A stretch of DNA of 64,000 nt. Source: Tetrapyrgos nigripes (lineage: Eukaryota > Basidiomycota > Agaricomycetes > Agaricales > Campanellaceae). Under the pieces are notes generated by a model. It ran no database searches. It was not told the origin of the DNA and saw nothing but the letters and a program-made list of their open reading frames with translations. The DNA is taken from positions 124,001 through 188,000 of the forward strand of contig JAACJM010000019.1 of NCBI GenBank assembly GCA_013368315.1, in the 5' to 3' direction. Positions 33,801 through 45,909 of the stretch are shown here, piece by piece (the stretch's first letter is position 1; each line of letters opens with the position of its first letter). Made by a program: the position numbers and the translations under genes.

Positions 33801-36800
33801 CACATCTTGCCGAAGTACCTTTACCCCGGTTAGGATACGGCATTAAGAAGAGGGGAAATATTTGGGGTGATGGAAAGGGCAAGGGTAAAGCGGTGGAGTT
33901 TGAAGAACCTGAGATGGAAGTTGATGTTGAAGGTGAAGACGTCGACATGGATGCTCTCGATGGTACGTTGCTTTGAGCTTCATTTGGATGTATGCTAACT
34001 TTGTTTCTTCACAGGTGATCACAAAGGTTCAACCTCACATCCGCGGTCTCGGAAGCCACTGTCGAGGAACAAAGCCAAGGAGAAAGACAACTTTCAGTCG
34101 CTTTCCCCGATATCGTTGTCTACGTCATTACATCCTCCTGATCCCGGAACACCTCGGCACGAGTTTGAGAGTCCTTCATCTCCGATACCGGAAGAGAAAA
34201 TGCCTCCAAAGATGAGGAAACGATGGATTCATAAAGAAGCTGAAGCCTTGTTGGGCGCCTCAAAAAACGTGTTGAAGCCTGCGTCCACGAGCAACCATGA
34301 GAAGGGAGCGAGTGAAGCAAAGAAGAAAGGAAAGGATAGCGCAGTTGTTGAGTCTTCAAGTGAAGCTATGGACGTTGACGAGGAACCTGGTGCTCGGGAT
34401 GGTGGTGGTGAGTGTTTTCATCTCGGGTTAAAGATTTGTTCTTACCTCAAACGGCTTAAAGGTGACCAACACTCGGAGACAGATTCCAGACCACGAGCAT
34501 CACCATCAGATCCCTTCGCTCGGCTGTCATTGGGGTCTCCAGCTATACCACCATCATCTTCGTCATCGAAGTCTCATCCCATACCTTCGGTTACTCTGCC
34601 TCATGCTGAACCTTCTCAGCGTGACTCGCATCCTCAAAACTTATCATCTGTTTCCTCAAAGTCTCCAGCAGCTCCTCCTATCAGGACTTCATCGTCCTTC
34701 CTTGCGCGAGTCTTGAACTCCCCCGAGCACTCTTGGACACCATTTAGCTGGGAACAGTCGAAGCCAGAGACGTCAAACAATGAGAGTGCTCGGTCACCAA
34801 AAGTGGACAAGGCGCTCAATTCGGAGATCAGGCAATCAGACAATGAGGATCATGCAATGAATGACGCCTGTGTCAGCAAGGAGATCAAGAAAGAGGCATT
34901 GGAAGGAATGGAAAACCAGAGTCATTCCACAGATGGCGAAGACGTTGTAATGGACGAATCAGAGCAGGACGAGCTCCTGCCCACACCTTCGCCTCCGCAT
35001 TCGCCATCTCGCATGATAGATGATGAACCAAAGGAGCGTGAGGACGTCGAGGTAGACTCTGAGGATCGCAGATCAGATTCCGTGTCATCCCAAACTTCTA
35101 CTCTTCGTCAGTCTGTCCCACCTGTCATAGAAGTAGAACCTCAGTCGACTGTGGCTGCTGCAGAGATACAGGAGCAGTCAGGACCAGACACTGAGGTCAA
35201 TGCCTCTCCTGCTTTGACTACTAAATCTCTACACCCATTACCATTACCATCGCCTGCTCAGCAGTCCATGCCTCTGTCTTCCCCTCTGTCTTCTCCTATA
35301 TCCTCGCCAATCGAGCCTACCATCACGATAGACGTCCAGCCACCAGACAACGGTATTCCAACTGAGCAACGCGGTTCTGCATCATCTGACGTGGTTCCTG
35401 AACTAGTGCCTTCGACGTCCATTTCGCCTGATCAATCTGTACGAGACGTACCTCCTGCCACTCCACCCTCTATCCTGTCCTCGCTATCGCCATTCTCATC
35501 ACCCGTCTCTGTCAATGGCCGTGACGACGATGTCAAGTCAATCCGAGGCTCTCCCATTCAAGGTGATTCTGACACAGCGTTGGAATCCAAGACTGAGCCT
35601 CCGAGAGAACCGTCTCCTCTACCTGAACCTGAGGTGATGAAGGATCCGTCCGAGACCGCAGGGGATGTCGCAATGCCTTCACAAGAAGCTCCATCGACTC
35701 CTCTTATAACCTCGTCTAATGCAAACACCGAGACGACAGTCGAGGTAGCGCCTTGTACAGAGACTCCGACCCAGCCCGCGCCCTCCAAAGTTAAGCTATC
35801 GTTGAAAGATTTTGCACTCCGTAAAAAACGGATGAGAGAAGAAGAGGAGAAGGAACGTGCCGAAAAGGCTAAGGCTGAGGCTGCGGCACCAGTTGAAGAA
35901 ACACCGCCTCCAGCTGTTCAAGTCGAACCTGAGGTCGCCGTGGTCAATGGAGAAGTTGACAAAATTGAGCCAGGGAAACAGGACGTTCTCATGGAATCAG
36001 AACAAGACGTCGAGCAGAGCAAATTGCTGACGTCGACTGAACCACCAAAGGGTCCCGTGGAAGATGTAACCGTGAAGGTAGAGGAAGGTTCATTGAAGTC
36101 GGATCCTGTCACTGCGCCTGTCCCTACTACGGTGAACGGTGACGCCAAAGGTCGGCCGCATTCTCCTTCATTGGCACCTCTTCCGATGAATATCCTCTCT
36201 TCTCTTCCTGCTCTGACGCTTACACCTGTCGTTTCCAATCCTGTTATGGGGTCGCCTGCACCTGACATTCTCAATGCATCGCTCTCTCGTAAAGCGGCTC
36301 AGCAAGAGGAGGGTGAAATTGACGATGTACCTACACCCCCTATGACATCGTTGCCTCGCGCTAATCCTTTACCTCTAAAACCATCAACGCTAATCGTTTC
36401 AAAGCATACTTCTCTCCCCTCAAACCCTGTCCTCCAGCATCTTCCTCAAAACCCTGCCAAACCTTCTCTGCCATCATTCCGGTCGGCGTTGAAGCATGGA
36501 CCTGATTCAACAGACACGCGCTCACGTACCCCTCCCACACAACCACGGTCCTTCACTGGGTATGGTAGTCAGTATACTGCACGTTCCCCACACGCACATA
36601 CTTCTCCAATTCCAACGACTCCTCGAGTTCTGGCCTCTGTGGCCACCGCTCCTACGATCACACCTAATCCATCTAGTACCGCTAATCCAATCGGTGCTAC
36701 ACCTCTCAGTGCCATTGGACGACCTCCCCCCAGTGGGCCGAGAGCACTGCGCCAGCAGCAGCAGAATGCTGGAGCGGGGCGGCCGCCAATTCATTCTATT

Positions 36801-36866
36801 CCCCGTGGGCCTTCTCACGAACGCGATAGGGATACAAGGGACTGGCCTCACAGATATCGGCGGTGA
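30881..36866 (+). CDS. set3: Set3-type PHD finger and SET domain protein
   Basis: Subunit of a Set3C-like histone deacetylase complex; its PHD finger reads H3K4 methylation and the SET domain is thought inactive in this family. Domains: a disordered leader, RGG-like Gly/Arg segment (about residues 145-170), PHD finger about residues 258-305 (IRCICG, DGWSIGCDGCGRWCHGIC, RWECWVC), then a SET-like region about 585-720 with PYVHLIGPPLDVALDARV, GRWARSGCRPNAVLRPVVC and FALRDLKADEEVVLGWEW. A post-SET-like Cys set follows (TCACGARSSDCAIKR). The C-terminal 900 residues are disordered, with KLSLKDFALRKKRMREEEEK near 35.8 kb. Exons join at 32991/33048, 33964/34017 and near 34410/34463. About 1,940 residues. 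The RSGCRPN at the place of NHSCxPN supports lack of methyltransferase activity. Confidence 0.88.
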
Positions 36867-37187
36867 TGTGCATGAAGTGAATCAACTGTATTATTCGTTT
36901 CCGTTCGCTTGTTTTTGATCTGTATTCTGGTTTTTTCTGCGGTCTCTGTGCTTTGTGCTATATTATTTCTTTTCTTTGAGATGGATGTTTTCGTGGTCGT
37001 ACCTTCGTCGTTTCCATACATTACTTAGCTCTTGCCTCTGTGTCCCTACATTTTGTCTTTTTCATTTCTAGTCATTTCTCCGTACCTCGTAGTCATAGAT
37101 TATGCCCCCATAATCAAGCCCTTTGTAAATACGGCGCATGCTAAAGCTAAAGAAAGCGTTGTAACTTCACGTGTTGCTCTCTGAACG
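36867..37187. other. intergenic, T/C-rich
   Basis: Holds the 3' end of the Set3-type gene and the promoter of helicase A; nothing else seen. Confidence 0.5.
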
Positions 37188-40100
37188 ATGGCCTCGAGGC
37201 CCGTCGAAGCACATCATCGATACCCTTCAGATTTACTTCTTAACTACGTTGTCTCTTTGCTTGCTATGGGTCCTACCACCACAGTCCATTCTGCATCCGA
37301 CAAAGACAAAGACAAAGTGAAGCAGCTTGCCCTCAACCAATTCTCCTTCTCGCAGAATCTCCTCAACGTCAATACCGAAACAATTAAAACGCTCACTTTT
37401 CATGAAAGCACGCTCTCCAACGGCATCGTGAAGGGATTCGTTGATTACCAAGGCCCTCTTGGAATCTCGGGAGGCTACAATCCTCGAGATCAGTCGCTTC
37501 GGGCCTTGGCGATTGCTAGGGGAGAGAGGTGTCTAATAGTAGAGTTTGGGTCGGGGAGGAAAGGACTTGATCGAGAGAAACGAGAGGCTGAAGATGGTCG
37601 AGAGAAGTTGGTGCCTATTCTGATGAGGTCGGCCGGTCTTTTTGCGTTTGACATGGGGCCGTTATCCATGGCTCTTTATCGGGACCTTGGTCTTCGCATC
37701 ACCACTGGCACAGACATACAGTCCGCTTTCCCGGGCAAGTTTCCGCATCACAGGAAGACTCCGCTTGATGCCATCAAAGCCAGTGTGGGTGATCATGCCA
37801 AAATCCATGATAACAACATCACATCTGCTTTCGAGGACCTGTCTTATGATCGTTTACATGATGATTATGAAAACTCTGAAATGCATATCTCCCAACGCGC
37901 TTGGATATCCCACTATCTTCCTTTATTCGAGAATGGAGCTGAGGCCTTTGATCAGGTTCTAAAAATTGACACTGCTTCTTTGACCACTAGTGTGAGTGCT
38001 TCTGCTTGTTGACTACATCCAAATACTCATGGTTTTTAGGCACTTGATATGCTTTCAAAGGTTGCAGGTGACTCATTTCGACTGAGCTACCTTCAACCAT
38101 TCAAGTCTGCACATGCATTTGAGGCCTCATCAGACACCATTGGAGATATTAATGTGCGATCCAAGAGTTTCAAAGACCGTTTGAGGTCTAATCAGGTATG
38201 CATTGCAATCATGCTTTCTTCTAGCTAAAGATGAACTGAAAGCCTCTTATTAGGATGTGAGAGTGACAGTGGAGAGCCCCAATGGCAGTATCTACAGTGT
38301 TAAGGGTCAGACTGGATACATTAATGGGAAAGCAGCTGGTATAAAAGCCTCCCACACTTTTTCCAAAACCAATACATCTGTTTTGGCCATCTCTTCTATT
38401 GGACGTGATGGGCCAACAGAGGCTGACCTGAAACAGCACCATATTATCCTCCGTGTTCTTCAGGGCTGTAGTGGGTCTCTTACAACTAATCATTGGATCC
38501 AAAACATATGGTTCAGTTCTGGAGACTTGACTTGGCCTGAGGGATGGTCACCATCAAATAAACCCCTTTCCTTCTCCAATTCTTCTCAGAAAACCCTTAA
38601 TCCTTCCCAAGCCAATGCTGTCAACTGCATGCTTTCCACTAAAGATGCTGATAGGATTACCATTGTCCAGGGGCCTCCTGGAACTGGTAAAACATCTGTC
38701 ATTGCTACCTTTGTGGAGACTGCTATAGCTGGTGGGATGAAGGGAATCTGGCTGGTGGCTCATTCCAATGTTGCAGTCAAAAACATTGCAGAGAAGTTGG
38801 CTAGCATTGGTTTTATGAGCTGGAAATTACTTGTTTCCAAGGATTTTCACTTTGAGTGGTATTTTTTCTTTTTCTCTATCTTCTATGGATAGACTGCTAA
38901 AATTTGCTTTCTAGGAATGAGCATCTATATGGGCCAACAATTCGACAAAATATGATTACAAGTGATAACTTTACAAGTTTTCCTTCACGTTCTCTCAATG
39001 GGTGTCATGTCATTCTCTCAACATTGAATATGCTATCAAACCCCAGGATTAGCAGGTTTACACGGCCTATTCCTATCCAGACTCTTGTTGTAGATGAAGC
39101 TAGTCAGATTGAGATAGGAGCATATGTTCCTGTGTTTGATCTGGCTATAAAAACCCTTCACAAAGTTTGCTTTATTGGTGATGATAAACAATGTCAGTTT
39201 GATTATCCATCTGTTCATCTGTTCATCTTTTCATCTTTTCACTATTTCATAGTACCACCATTTGGTCAAGAAAATATTGGTACGCTTCAAAGCATATTTG
39301 AAGTTGATCACTTGCGAAAATATGTGATATTTCTTGATACACAGTGTGAGCTTTCTTAGTTTTTTTTTTTCTTATTTACTATATCTGATGGATACATAGA
39401 TCGAATGCCACCTCAGATAGGCTCTCTTATATCCAAAGAGGTATATGATGCCAAGCTTAATTCAAACCCAAGTCATCCTATCAAAAACTCAGTTATTGCT
39501 TGTCAATTCATCAATGTCAAGAATGGACAAGAGGCTTTGGCAGGAGCTTCATCTTGGAGTGTATGTTTCTCTGATCTTTTCAGCCTCCTTTTTCCACCTA
39601 CTGACTTCATGCTATTCTTTGTTGCAGAACCAAGAAGAATGTGAAGTTGTGCTTACTCTAGCTGAGTATTTGCAGAGTGAGAACAAAAGTTTCAGAATTA
39701 TTACTCCCTATGATGGACAACGAAATCTCATCTTTGAGAAATTAAAAGAGGAAGGGTTGGATTGGGAGGATAAAGTCTTTAATGTTGATTCTTTGTATGT
39801 TTCTTTCTTCACTTATTCCTATTGTTGACCACTGACAATTCTTCAGCCAAGGTTAAATTTGTGCTCCTGTATCTATCCTCTTTATTTCTGACTCTTTTGT
39901 GTTGCTTTATAGGCAATGAAGATGACTACATCATTATTTCCATTGTCCGAACCAGATCTATTGGTTTCCTCAATGACCTACGCCGCACTAATGTCATGTT
40001 GACACGCTTTAAGAAAGGTCAAATCATTGTCTCCTCTCGCAAATTTTTGGGAGTGGATGAGAGAGGAAGAGAGGGTCCTGGAAAGGGCTCACTGGTGTCA

Positions 40101-40235
40101 AAGTTGCTGGATTATGTTGAGGGGGAATTAGGTGATCAGGCTTGGTTGAGCCTTGATGATGTGAAGAAGGGAGAAGTTCTAGGGAAAAAGAAGATTGTGA
40201 AAGATCAGGGAGGAGGATTACCCAGTATAAATTAA
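37188..40235 (+). CDS. SF1 helicase A (Upf1-like) with exonuclease-like N-terminal region
   Basis: Superfamily 1 helicase of the Upf1/Dna2/ZNFX1-like type, about 880 residues; likely unwinds RNA or DNA. The C-terminal half shows IVQGPPGTGKTSVIA (motif I), LVAHSNVAVKNIAEKL (Ia), VVDEASQIEIGAYVP (II), CFIGDDKQ (III), LDTQYRMPPQIG (IV area), RIITPYDGQR, DSFQGNEDDYIIISIVRT (V) and RRTNVMLTRFKKG (VI), all intact. Motif V is assembled across a 5-nt micro-exon (39847-39851). The N-terminal 270 residues include LAIARGERCLIVEFGSG, AGLFAFDMGPLSMALY, RDLGLRITTGTDIQSAF and KTPLDAIKASVG. This resembles the second half of a DnaQ/WRN-like 3'-5' exonuclease domain, but a full DEDD set is not evident. Helicase B (58826) is a paralogue. 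About ten introns. Bases become AT-rich after the first exon. Confidence 0.87.
39847..39851 (+). other. 5-nt micro-exon inside helicase motif V
   Basis: Exon end ...GATTCTTT at 39794 + CCAAG (39847-39851, flanked by TTCTTCAG and GTTAAA) + GCAATGAAG from 39913 gives DSFQGNED, the expected motif V. Without it the Gln codon is lost and the frame breaks. Confidence 0.8.
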
Positions 40236-40876
40236 GACATTAATGTGGACCCATAATGTTGGAGTAGTGTGCTTTTATCCTTTTGTTCTACCCATGTGTC
40301 TATTGTGTAAGTAGGTTACATAGTTGTAAATGTCATGATGTCTATATTTGGTATTATTTATTTCTTCTTATCTCTGTATCCTTGGACCTTTACACCATAT
40401 GACTCTTGTTCCACATGCTACACACTGGACTTTTCCTTTCTCTGATACAGCCTTGTTTACAGCTTCTCTTACAGCTTTGTTCACAGTTTATCTAGTACAG
40501 CTTCATTTTCCCCTGATCCTTACATATATAAACTGTGTCCTAACACCTGGTTCCCCATATCAACCTCTTTGTTGTTGGGACCAGGTGTGTATCTCCCCTT
40601 TCATTGTTTCTTTCACCTTTACTGATGGACATCTAGTTCTAGTACTTATCACTGTCTGTTAGGTATTTAATATGTTCTTTGTCATTGAGACCAGTTCTAG
40701 TACTTATCACTGTCTGTAAGCCCATAGCTCCTCATTATCACTATCTAAGTGCTCACCTCTTTGTGACAGTAAACAGTACCCCACAGAATAAGCAACAATT
40801 GTTTTGGCTTTGAAGATTATTGTTTTGTATAAGCAAGAACAGCAAGCAGATTAGCAGCTAACATGGAAATAGCATA
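40236..40876. other. AT-rich gap with possible LTR remnant
   Basis: No coding frame. It contains a TATATAAA at about 40528-40536, several CAGCTT and TTTACAG-type repeats and a 25-nt exact direct repeat (40635-40659 and 40693-40717). The composition is like part of a retrotransposon LTR, but no TG...CA ends with a target duplication could be fixed. Confidence 0.3.
40635..40717. repeat. 25-nt exact direct repeat, 33 nt apart
   Basis: AGTTCTAGTACTTATCACTG plus five more bases is present at 40635-40659 and again at 40693-40717. Confidence 0.9.
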
Positions 40877-43336
40877 TTACAGTTTGCTCCTGACATCTGA
40901 CACCCCAACCTCAACACATAGCACATGCATGTCTCTCAATGCTCCTACAATTGCTCTTTTGAATCCCTCTGTTGATGTATTGTGATGTGAGAACTTTGAT
41001 TCAATGCCAAATTTGATCATGGACGGTCCAGCCAGATCTGCATGACAAGAACTATCAATGACGATGCCCAAAGCAAGAGAGAAGCCAAAAGAGACGCAAC
41101 ACGACACGAAAGGACAGACACGTACAGTTAATCCCATAACCGTCTTCACATCTCGCCCCGAACCCGGTGCCCTTGAACAACAACCCTGCACTCAGCCCGC
41201 TCGTACTCAACCGCCAGTCTGCACTTTTCATGAATAGAGGGTCAGTGAAAAGCTCGATCCCGGTCCCAGACCCACTACTGTTGTTACTCTGGTTGTCCGA
41301 GTTGACGCCAGACTGTTCTTTAGCTGTGAGCATGTTTCGAAGTCCAAAGAGGTGCCGGTCGATTCCTCGTCCAGTCATTGCTTCTCGGGTTAGGGTGGTA
41401 TGAGTTCGATGAGCGCGAAAGAGTAACGAATGTTTGGCTTGAGGCTGGATGGGAGAAAGATCGAGCATGTGTTAGTGACGAATGCAGCAAAGATTGATTG
41501 AGTGGCACTCACCGACATACTAGCGTCCTCCATCCCTAACACCCAACGTCTACTATCCGTAGTCAACGTCCTGATTGTCTCCGTACGCCCTTTATGAAAC
41601 AACCTTGTCAAAGCAGTTTCGTATGTCGCTGTGAACCTGTTTTCATTGGGATGTGTTCTGAACCAGGCAAGTTGCATTGCGAGTTGAATGAAAACGTCTG
41701 GGGAGAGACCTAGGCAGAAAATGAGCACATGAAAAGTACGAGATGAAAGACGTGTCATAACACCCACCGACACTCTTTATCCAATCCCCACCATAATCTT
41801 CAAACCACAACACACTGTTATCTGAATCGGCTATCACTAGTTCAGCACGCTTTTTGGCCTCGACACATTCCGAAAGGACATGAGAATCCGTTATCCAATC
41901 CAACCTGTACCAATCGTCACCTTCTGTTCGCGTCTGGGGATCCACATCTTTTGCCTCTGCTTGTGCGTTGACATTGGTATCAACTCCAAAGTCATCCGGT
42001 ACACACTGCACCACAGCATATTCTCCAACCATACTGGGAACCAACGCATCACATGGAGAGTGTTCTCCCATAACACCTGCTTGACCTGATGGGTCGACTA
42101 TCAACGTAATTGGTTTATCGAAGAAACGATTGGAGACATTAGATGGGACGGATCGCACGGAGTGGAGGTGTGCATCTAGAGAAACCTGGGATTGGGATGT
42201 TGACGCGACTGGGGATGTAGAACGAGATTTGGCTTCAGATTCTGAAAGGGCGTGCGTCTGTGAATCCAGAGTAACGGAGAAGAGGGATCGGACGATGGCC
42301 TGGTGGATTTTTTCGTTTTGCGGGTTGAGTGACAGTAGATGAGAGAGATTCTGTGGGAAAGAAACTATGCTGAGCCAAAATCGGAATGCCAAAAAAGGGA
42401 AGTATACCTTTGCCCAGATATCCCTGTCATCCGCACTCAGAGCCCCGATCATAGGTCCTTGACCACGAACGAAGGCGTCACGCGCAATAGCTGCCATTCG
42501 TTCCAGAATTTCTGAGGCGGGTATCAGTTCGAAACGCCGTGTATACACCCGAAGAGCGTAAAACCAGTTGTTGGCAATGACAGTAACGTATTGAGAGAGA
42601 ATGTCATCCGGTGGAGGAGGAGAAGACAAGGTATCCGAAATTTGTCGAGGTATTCGGCAGACGTTGAAGATTTTGTATACGCTTTCGCGAAACCAAATGC
42701 CTGTGCGACTTGTATCAGGATATACTTCCTGACTTTAAAGGATTATGGAAATGTGGATGGATAAAGGTATAAGCACTCACTTATCAATCTTGTCTTTGAG
42801 CTCTAGAATGCGATGCGTCAGCCATGCCGTTCGTCGAAGTTGCCAGTTGGTAAATCCGGGTTCGGCGGATGGAACAGAACCGTGCTGGTCATCGCAAAAA
42901 ATCATCCACCAGTTGGAATTGAGAACGAGAGGAGCTCTCCAGTCCAGGTAACTCTTTAACCAGAAATTGTCGTCCAACCAGTTGTTGGGAGAAGCCCTGT
43001 CTAGTGCTGTACTTTAAGAACTAAGTGCCAACAACAGACGAATAAGTAACGAATCGGACCTTTAAGACGCTCCTGGCAAACTTTTCCAACTCCATGAGAA
43101 AATTCCTCAGCCCATTTAGCTCTGAAGGCATATGCTTGTGCGTATGGAACACCCGTACGTAGGGATTCTTCCTGTAAAAGAGGCTCCAGAGAAGCAAGGT
43201 ACTTGGTGAGAGTCTTGGAGAGGTCTGGGACTGGTAAACGGGGAAGTTGGACGGGTTTCCTTTGCTCTAAATGGCTGTTTGCATGACGAGACATGCAGAA
43301 ATTGCGAATTGGCCGATTTCGTGTTCGGGCGAACAT
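40877..43336 (-). CDS. CAT2: carnitine O-acetyltransferase, mitochondrial/peroxisomal
   Basis: Moves acetyl groups between CoA and carnitine. Start ATG 43336. N-terminus MFARTRNRPIRNFCMSRHAN is a mitochondrial-type presequence; then LPRLPVPDLSKTLTKYLASL (family start), NWLDDNFWLKSYLDWRAPL, NWWMIFCDDQHG, QLRRTAWLTHRILELKDKI, PIGALSADDRDIWAK-like block, ITLIVDPSGQAGVMGEHSPC with the catalytic His (EHS) and DALVPSM, then QLAWFRTHPNENRFTATYET, RLFHKGRTETIRTLT and DRHLFGLRNML. These are the choline/carnitine acyltransferase signatures. The protein ends in SKL, a canonical peroxisomal PTS1. A second ATG at 43294 (MSRHANSHLEQ) would drop the presequence, as in yeast Cat2. About seven introns. It shares a 107-bp promoter with the phosphatase at 43444. 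Confidence 0.9.
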
Positions 43337-43443
43337 GAGGAAAAGCTTTTTGCCACCGGACTAAAAAATCCGAACTGCATTCCGCCTTACGGCACTTAGG
43401 CTGCCATTTCCGGCTTGCTCGCTGGCAACTCATTACAATTTAC

Positions 43444-45138
43444 ATGTCCCTGGAGGACGCAATGCTTCGCTATCTGGTGCTGCTTCCAGTTGTCTATGCT
43501 CTGTATCACTACAACATCCACGTACAACTTCAAGATGCTGCTACTCCGTTCACTTTATCATTCACCAACCAACTTGCGGGATATTTTCAGCGTGAAGAAC
43601 TCTCTACACCGGTAGAGCCGCCAGAGGTTCCAGACCTCAAACCCTTCACTCGACACATTGTTGCTGTTGGTGACTTGCATGGAGACTATCCAAATGCTCA
43701 CCGTGTACTACAATTTTCTGGGATAGTAGACGAGAAAGGGGACTGGACCGGTAATTCTAAACTTCTGGGCGTCTTTTGTGTTGCTGAACGGGACTCTAAC
43801 AGGAGACGTAGACTTCTTTGTTCAAACTGGGGACATTATTGACCGGTGTGTTTCCTCGCCTTATCGATTCCATGCCAAACATTCACGTCCAATTCTAGTG
43901 GCGACGATACAATCAAGCTTTTCACTTGGATGGACCAGCTGCGCGTACAAGCCGCGTCCAAAGGTGGTGTTGTAATGTCCCAGTGCGTCTTCATCCAGAA
44001 TCCTCTTCAGAAATAAATACTGACGACCCCATCTCTATGGAATCAGTCTAGGGAATCACGAAGTCATGAATGCCATTGGTACGTTTTTTTCTCAATTTGT
44101 CAAACATATCTAAATATTCATGAAGGTGACTGGCGATACGTCTATCCCACCGAGCTTGAGACATTCGGTTCCATTGAAGCTCGTCAAAAAATGCTCTCTA
44201 CCGGTTCCATAGGAAATTCTTGGGCAGCCAACTACACCATCGCTTCCCGTCTACCCCTCCACCCATATCTTGGCCCCCCAAACACGCCCTATCCACCGCC
44301 TCATTCTCTTCATCTAGAAAAGGATTCCACGGAATTTGGATCGGACCAGGAAGTCTTGGAAGAGTTTGGAGTTTCACATCTTAGAGAGCAAGACTTAGAA
44401 CACGGTCCTCTATCTCATTCAGCATTGTCTTTTGTCCATGGTGGACTTTCACCAACTTATGGCAACCTCCAACCTTTCCCCACCAAAATCAACGACTTAG
44501 GGGCATCATTGTTGAGGAAGTTGCAGAGGAGGGTCCAGCCGCCTCCACATCCTCCATACCCATATCCTGGTTTACCGCCAGGTGAGTACGATCCTTTCTG
44601 TGTCAAAGAAACCCTCTCAGATTTCATTCAGATACAACTCATGAAGAACATCTTCTATATGACGCGAATGGTCCTTTGTGGTACCGTGGTTGGGCTCTGG
44701 ATAGCGAAGAAAATGTATGCAGAGACGTTGAAGAAGTACTGAACAAGACTGGCACGAGAAGGATGATTATGGGCCACACACCGGATTTCCATGTTCGTTC
44801 CCGTTTTCTTACTATCTTGTCTGCAAAGCAAACGTTTATCACTACAGAATATCAAATCCCGCTGCAATGGCAAAATCATCATTATAGACACAGGCATATC
44901 GCATGCATATGGGGGTGTGCTTTCTTCGGTCTCGATACGTTACACGCTTACGCCTGTGGTGGACCAACCGGACAAGGATACAAAGAAGGAAGAAAGCGCA
45001 GAAGACGTTACACCGCCTGTTCTTGATCCGAAGAAACAGAAGTGGATTGAAAGGGAAGTCGTTAGCGCCATCTATGCAGATAGACTCGAGATTATTGCCG
45101 ATGAGGAGAGGGAGGTCGTCGGGAATTTTCGTGTTTGA
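43444..45138 (+). CDS. Shewanella-like (SLP) metallophosphatase
   Basis: PPP-fold calcineurin-like phosphatase of the Shewanella-like group. N-terminal membrane anchor or signal (MLRYLVLLPVVYALYHYNIH), then FTRHIVAVGDLHGDYPNAHR (GDxHG), TGDVDFFVQTGDIIDRG (GDxxDRG), MSHLGNHEVMNAIGDWRYVY (GNHE), LSFVHGGLSPTYGNLQPFP (His), RRMIMGHTPDF (GHT) and GKIIIIDTGISHAYGGVLS. The full two-metal ligand set is visible. Motifs are reached through about six introns (for example 43750-43800 and 43845-43899). At about 480 residues with a leading hydrophobic helix it likely sits in the secretory pathway or an organelle. Substrate unknown. Confidence 0.85.
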
Positions 45139-45909
45139 TCTCGTAGATAGATAGACCTCGACGATGGAGCTTGTTCTGAATTGCTATCTTAACTTATTGC
45201 TTGCTATCATTATGACTAGAGTCTATCTTTAGAGTAGTGTTTTATAAACTGTAATTTCTTGATGTTACAGCTAGTCTACGCGGATCTAACGCGTTACGGT
45301 TTTACTTGCGTCAACCACTATCACCTGTTTCCTTCAGCACTTTGGCGCTCTCAATTTAGTACTTGCAGGTCAGCAGTGTCTGACTTCGATTTGATGACCG
45401 ATCGCAATCATTGCTCAATTCTTCCAGTATCCTCATCTCCATCGCTGAACCAGGCAGTGATATCAATCAACCTATGCGACTGCCAGCAAATATCGGGCCT
45501 GCTCTCGCTACTGTCTGTGTACTATTTCGGAAGCTGGCTCCCAAACATCTCAACCCAAGCTATCTAAGCTGTGAACGTTAACAGTCATCATGGCAATCAT
45601 CAACTCCTTCATCCGCTCGCCAGCCCGCCCAATTGAACTAAACGGGGGTGGTCGTCGACTCCGTCCTGTCGCTGTTAGCCTCTACTGCGTAGGGGGATAT
45701 CAACGACCTAGCCTCTCAGCGCTGCATCGCTTGCGATTTGGTCCCCAGTGCCCGGGCCCAGTGCATATACAACTCAAGCCGTTAAATACCCCATCCTGGC
45801 GTACTATCATGGCCACCTCTCTGGCAGCTGGCTCTCCAAGAGATTGTATTTACGTACTGGTCACTTTTTTCAACGACTCACTCGTTACATCTAGCCATCC
45901 ATAATCCCG
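45139..45909. other. intergenic, no supported gene
   Basis: One frame at 45590-45904 has an ATG but an Arg/Pro/Ser-rich sequence with no recognisable feature; it probably represents promoter DNA of the secreted protein gene. Confidence 0.5.

Noticed and set aside
35558..36274. Minus-strand frames within the Set3-type gene
   Set aside because: Shadows of a low-complexity coding region; no own start context or homology.
45590..45904. 105-codon frame before the secreted protein
   Set aside because: Has an ATG but no recognisable sequence; likely promoter DNA.
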